Positions 59,638 through 64,000 of a DNA stretch of 64,000 nt are shown piece after piece. The DNA lies in contig PGYS01000003.1 in NCBI GenBank assembly GCA_002839795.1, positions 1-64,000 of the forward strand, written 5' to 3'. The notes beneath the pieces were generated by a model. That model ran no database searches. It saw only the letters and a program-made list of their open reading frames with translations, and was not told the DNA's origin. The translations under genes and the position numbers were made by a program. This DNA is from Ignavibacteriae bacterium HGW-Ignavibacteriae-3. Lineage in GTDB: Bacteria; Bacteroidota; Ignavibacteria; Ignavibacteriales; Melioribacteraceae. How positions within the stretch are numbered: position 1 is the first letter of the stretch; every line of letters begins with the position of its first letter.

Positions 59638-60303
59638 TTAAATGAACGAAGCTATTTCATCGAGAGATTTTCTCTTAATATTCGGAACAAGAGCATTTTC
59701 GGCCGGATAACCAACGGCAAGAATTAAGAATGGTTTGTCGCTTGCGGGTCTGCTTAGAATGTCATTGAGGAAATTCATCGGGCTCGGAGTATGGGTGAGC
59801 GAAACAAGTCCGGCATTGTGAACGGCAGTTATCAATATCCCTGTAGCGATTCCTACTGATTCTTTAGTGTAATAATGTTTTTTCTTTTCGCCGCCGGTTT
59901 CTTCGTATCTCTTTTCGAAAATCACAATAAGATACGGTGCAATTTCCAGGAATGGTTTTTCATAATTTGTCCCCAGAGGTTCAAGATCATTAAGCCATTC
60001 TTCCGTCGCCCGGGAGGAATAAAATTCTTTCTCCTCAAGTTCTGCGGCGACCCTTATTTTTTTCTTTACTTGCGGATCGGAAACGACCGCAAAATGCCAC
60101 GGCTGTTTGTTCGCGCCGCTTGGAGCAGAGCCCGCCGCACGGATAAAATTTTTAATCACTTCGATGGAAATTTTTTTATCTGAAAACGTACGGACCGATC
60201 TTCTATGCTGCACGGCATTATTGAAAGCGTCGGATTTAGATAACATCTCTTCGGGGGATAATTCAAAATTATATTCGAGGGGCAAAAACTGATCTGAATG
60301 CAT
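59638..60303 (-). CDS. nitroreductase family protein
   Basis: RRSVRTFSDKKISIEVIKNFIRAAGSAPSGANKQPWHFAVVSD..GIATGILITAVHNAGLVSLTHTPSPM. Confidence 0.94.
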   Translation of the reverse strand: MHSDQFLPLEYNFELSPEEMLSKSDAFNNAVQHRRSVRTFSDKKISIEVIKNFIRAAGSAPSGANKQPWHFAVVSDPQVKKKIRVAAELEEKEFYSSRATEEWLNDLEPLGTNYEKPFLEIAPYLIVIFEKRYEETGGEKKKHYYTKESVGIATGILITAVHNAGLVSLTHTPSPMNFLNDILSRPASDKPFLILAVGYPAENALVPNIKRKSLDEIASFI

Positions 60304-60387
60304 TGTCCGTTCTCTTTATTTATAATGTAAATTAAATAAAAAGAGGAGGAGATAAAACGTCCCGTGTAAAATAAATTGATTTTAATA

Positions 60388-63300
60388 TCAGGGAAAAGTT
60401 AAAGTAAAGACGGTTCCTTTTTCTTTTTCGCTTTGAACATCGATCTGAATATTATTTAACTCACAGTACTTTTTAGTAAGCGCCAGACCGAGCCCGTTTC
60501 CCTCATAAGATCTGGAATAACCCTGATCTTCCTGTGTGAAAGGCGTGTATAATATTTTCAAATACTCGGGTCCGATTCCAATTCCCGTATCTTCAACTTT
60601 AACTATAAGATTATTTTCACTGTTTTTTTCCGTAATTATCTTAACGTGTCCGTCGTTTGTAAAGATCATGGCGTTGTTTACCAGCTGAGTGATAATCTGC
60701 TCAACAGAAAATTGATCAACCGTGGCAATGGCCGGTTCGCATTTCTGTATAATCTCGAAATTGAGTTTTTTCTTTTGCATTCCTCGGCTGAATTGATGGT
60801 AGACCTGTGTTATTATGTCGTTGTAGATATCTGTTATTGCCGGAGTGTATAGATAGCTGCCGGATTTAATCTCGGCCATATTAAGAATAAGTTCGATCGT
60901 TCTTATTATTCGTTTGCCTGCGTCAGCGGCTGTTTCAAAATATTGTTCCAAATCCTGAGTGAGATGTTTTCTTTCCTCAAGTTCCTCTTTAATATAAGTG
61001 GAATAACTCAGCAAAACGTTAAGCGGAGTTCTCACTTCATGAGACATCTGCGCAAGGAATTCGGTTTTAATATTATCAGACCGCTCAGCATGTTCTTTAG
61101 CAGCAATCAGCTCTTCGGTCATTTTCTTTTGATTAGTAATATCCTCTTTGACTGCAAGATAATTTGTTATAACCCCGGAGCTGTTTCTTATAGGAGAGAT
61201 GATTTCAAATTCCCAGAACAAACTGCCGTCTTTTGTTTTATTGAGAAGCTCACCGCGCCACTCGTTTCCTGCGGAAATTGTCTCCCACAAATTTTTATAA
61301 ACTTCAGCAGGCGTAATTCCGGCTTTTAAAATGGAAGGATTTTTACCTATAATTTCTTCATGCGAATAACCTGTGGACTCTATAAATTTTTTGTTCACAT
61401 ATTCAATCCGTCCCTGCAGATCCGTAATAAAGACTGAAACAGTACTTTGTTCTACGGCGCTGGAGAGCTTACGTATCTGCGTTTCTTTTGATCTCTGATC
61501 CGTAACGTCCTGGTTAATAACAACAACGCCGACTACGTCTTTATTTGAATTGTGAATAGGTACAGCAGAATTTAAAATAAATCTTTCTCCTTTATCGAAG
61601 CGCTCAATCCTTAATTCCTCATTTATGGTCGGTTCTCCTTTTTGAAGAGCACGTATTATAGATGAGTTTTCAAGTGTGATAGGATTGTTGCTTAAGTCCC
61701 AGGTCTTGTATTCGCTATATTTTTCAATACCGATAAATTTAGCCCCGCCCCAGATATTCTGTGCTGCGGAATTGCCGTGAATTACTTTCCCCTCTTTATC
61801 AATAAGCCAGATGCCTATAGGCATTGTTTCCACAACCAGGCTGAGCAGTTTCTGATTTTCTCTCAGCTGTGTTTCAGCTACTCTTTGCTTTGAGACATCA
61901 CGAATGAATCCTTCATAATAAAGAGTCTTTCCCGAATTATCCTTTATAGTTTTAGCTGTAAGCTGAATCCAGAGAGGCTCGCCGTTTTTTTTCTTCCAGA
62001 GCAATTCCTGCTCTTCCGCCGGTTCGGGAGAATCGTAATTTTCAATGACTTTCTTTCGGTCATCTTTATTGAAATATATGTCTGTTGCTATATCGCATTG
62101 CATCAGTTCTTCTTTGGAATCATACCCAAGTATTTGGACCATTCTTTCATTAACGCTAAGAAATCTTCCTTCGATATTGGATTGGAATATGCCTACCGGC
62201 GCGAAGTTGAATATTTTACGATACTTTTCCTCTGATAATTTTATCTGTTCCACCGCGCGTTTACGTTCGGTTTGATCATACATATAGCCGGATATTTCGT
62301 AGAGCTCACCATTTTCATCAAAATGTCCGGTTACATTTTCTATAATATCGATTAATTTACCGTCGCGCCGTCGGAGGGTTTCTTCATAGTTTACTACTCG
62401 TCCTTTGGATTTAATAAGTTCTATAAATTCATTCCGGTCAGATGGCTTGCGATAATTAGAAAAACCGCTGGTGGAAAGAGCTTCATCTACCGAAGTGAAA
62501 CCGAACATATTTATATAAGCCGAATTGCACATCAGCAGTTTACCCTCGGTAGTAGAAACAAAATTAGCAGCGAGATCCTCCTCGAACAATCTTCTGAAAC
62601 GGTCCTCGCTTTTTTTAAGAGCCTCCTCCGCTCTTTTACGTTCCGTAATATCTCTTAAAACCACAATAGTATAAGGGGCGCCTTCAAGCTGATGTGAAGA
62701 GGCGTGAACATCCATATCAAATTCAGTTCCGTCTTTTCTCAATCCACGTGTCACATACGCATTCGGAAGGTTTTCTCCTTTGTCGCGTCTCTTAGTTCTA
62801 TCCAATATATCGGCACGGTGGCTCGGTGCTATCAGTTCGAGAATAGACTTTCCAATCAGCTCTTCATTATCAGAATAACCGAAAAGTTTTAAATAAGCCG
62901 GATTCATAAACAGATGCATTCCGGCTCTCGAGACGCCGATGGCATCGAAAGAATTCTCGAATATCGCGCGGAACTTATTTTCGTTTTCAGCTATTTTTTC
63001 TTCGGCTTTTATCCGATCTGTAATATCGTTTGTGATGGAGAGGATTCCGCGGCTTCCATCGGGAAGCTGAATAAGCGACTCCCTCAGATCAAGTATGCAT
63101 AGCGTTCCATCCTTTCTGATATTAATCGTTTCCTGCTCAATATATTCACCGTTAATAATTCTTTCGATATTTTTGTCAATTTCAGAATGGTGAACCGGAG
63201 GAACAAGAAGGCGGATATTCTTTCCGATCAATTCTTCTCTTGTGTATCCATTTATTCTGCAGGCCGCTTCATTAATATCGAGCATAATGCCCTTTGTGTT

Positions 63301-63909
63301 CATTATGGTGATTCCGGTTGCAGAAATATTAAAAAGTGTCTTGTAGCGTTTTTCGTTTTCAGCAATTGCTAATTTTGCGCGCTTTCTCTCCGCAAGATTC
63401 CGTGTTACGCCTAAAATTTGATAAACACGCCCTTTATTATTTTTCAGAAGAGTAGTTACTATTTCGGTATTAACTACAGAGCCGTCCTTATGGAGCTGCT
63501 CAATTTCATCAAGCGCAACCCGCACTGAGTCATCTCCATTCTCAAACGCCGCTATTCTTGCGGAGAGTCTGTTTTGAACAGAATTGTAGAATTCTTCAGT
63601 AAGTACATCTTTTACGGTCTGTTTCAATACTTCTTCCGGAGTGTAGCCCCTGAGTTTCACAATGGATGGACTTACGTAAATGAACTTTTCTTTTTTAACA
63701 TCAAAGAGCCAGATTACATCATCGCTGTTTTCTGAAATTAGTTTGTAGCGTTTTTGAATATCCCGGAGTGATTTAATCTTTTTGTCTATGGATTTGAATT
63801 TTTTTAAAGAAGATTCCTGAGACACTATTTTTTTGCGCAGGGTCTGCAGTTCTTTAATTAATTCGGATTTTTTCTTTATATCATCTCTCATATGAGTTCT
63901 TTTCATCAT
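60388..63909 (-). CDS. multi-PAS sensor histidine kinase, cytoplasmic
   Basis: 1173 aa; repeated PAS/PAC blocks (ITDRIKAEEKIAENE, DITERKRAEEALKKSE, VTDQRSKETQIRKLS); MSHEVRTPLNVLLSYS; GNGLGLALTKKYC. Confidence 0.94.
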   Translation of the reverse strand: MMKRTHMRDDIKKKSELIKELQTLRKKIVSQESSLKKFKSIDKKIKSLRDIQKRYKLISENSDDVIWLFDVKKEKFIYVSPSIVKLRGYTPEEVLKQTVKDVLTEEFYNSVQNRLSARIAAFENGDDSVRVALDEIEQLHKDGSVVNTEIVTTLLKNNKGRVYQILGVTRNLAERKRAKLAIAENEKRYKTLFNISATGITIMNTKGIMLDINEAACRINGYTREELIGKNIRLLVPPVHHSEIDKNIERIINGEYIEQETINIRKDGTLCILDLRESLIQLPDGSRGILSITNDITDRIKAEEKIAENENKFRAIFENSFDAIGVSRAGMHLFMNPAYLKLFGYSDNEELIGKSILELIAPSHRADILDRTKRRDKGENLPNAYVTRGLRKDGTEFDMDVHASSHQLEGAPYTIVVLRDITERKRAEEALKKSEDRFRRLFEEDLAANFVSTTEGKLLMCNSAYINMFGFTSVDEALSTSGFSNYRKPSDRNEFIELIKSKGRVVNYEETLRRRDGKLIDIIENVTGHFDENGELYEISGYMYDQTERKRAVEQIKLSEEKYRKIFNFAPVGIFQSNIEGRFLSVNERMVQILGYDSKEELMQCDIATDIYFNKDDRKKVIENYDSPEPAEEQELLWKKKNGEPLWIQLTAKTIKDNSGKTLYYEGFIRDVSKQRVAETQLRENQKLLSLVVETMPIGIWLIDKEGKVIHGNSAAQNIWGGAKFIGIEKYSEYKTWDLSNNPITLENSSIIRALQKGEPTINEELRIERFDKGERFILNSAVPIHNSNKDVVGVVVINQDVTDQRSKETQIRKLSSAVEQSTVSVFITDLQGRIEYVNKKFIESTGYSHEEIIGKNPSILKAGITPAEVYKNLWETISAGNEWRGELLNKTKDGSLFWEFEIISPIRNSSGVITNYLAVKEDITNQKKMTEELIAAKEHAERSDNIKTEFLAQMSHEVRTPLNVLLSYSTYIKEELEERKHLTQDLEQYFETAADAGKRIIRTIELILNMAEIKSGSYLYTPAITDIYNDIITQVYHQFSRGMQKKKLNFEIIQKCEPAIATVDQFSVEQIITQLVNNAMIFTNDGHVKIITEKNSENNLIVKVEDTGIGIGPEYLKILYTPFTQEDQGYSRSYEGNGLGLALTKKYCELNNIQIDVQSEKEKGTVFTLTFP

Positions 63910-64000
63910 TCAAAATAAAAATCTTTGACACCTTCTGAAAAAAATCAATCGTTTCCACCAATTAAATTGGAGGAAACTTCCGTTTTACAAAAAACTTATT

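Noticed and set aside
60943-61329. 128-aa plus ORF inside the PAS kinase
   Set aside because: Antisense shadow of a well-supported kinase ORF.
1-64000. CRISPR arrays, rRNA, tRNA, prophage or transposase genes
   Set aside because: No regularly spaced repeats, no rRNA/tRNA signatures noticed, and no transposase, phage or integrase protein motifs in the ORF track.

Overview
Window from a moderate-AT bacterial chromosome. The gene families (T9SS sorting tail, BNR/sortilin proteins, TonB receptors, tricorn and S9 peptidases) suggest the Bacteroidota/Ignavibacteriota group; this is inferred from gene content only. Most of the window is ordinary: monomeric NADP-isocitrate dehydrogenase (truncated at the left edge), two-component systems, peptidases, PEP carboxylase, PrfC, two arsenic loci (arsR-arsM and arsR-arsC-acr3), SulP and POT transporters, and a multi-PAS histidine kinase. 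The main finding is about 5.45-13.27 kb. Eight unrelated, mostly single-gene ORFs, all on the minus strand, are separated by intergenic regions carrying paired attC-like half-sites: R''-like [R]YYYAAC 3-11 nt after several stop codons, and L'/R'-like GTTRRRY upstream of starts. I read this as an integron gene-cassette array with no integron integrase in the window (CALIN-like). One cassette carries a 696-aa BNR protein with a T9SS C-terminal sorting tail. Secondary observations: an internally duplicated His-rich helical secreted protein next to a CDF metal transporter that appears to use an ATT start codon; a pseudopilin-like three-gene cluster; a predicted three-way-junction RNA/DNA structure in a divergent intergenic region; and a long palindrome after arsM. 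All calls are by eye, with no database or folding software run.
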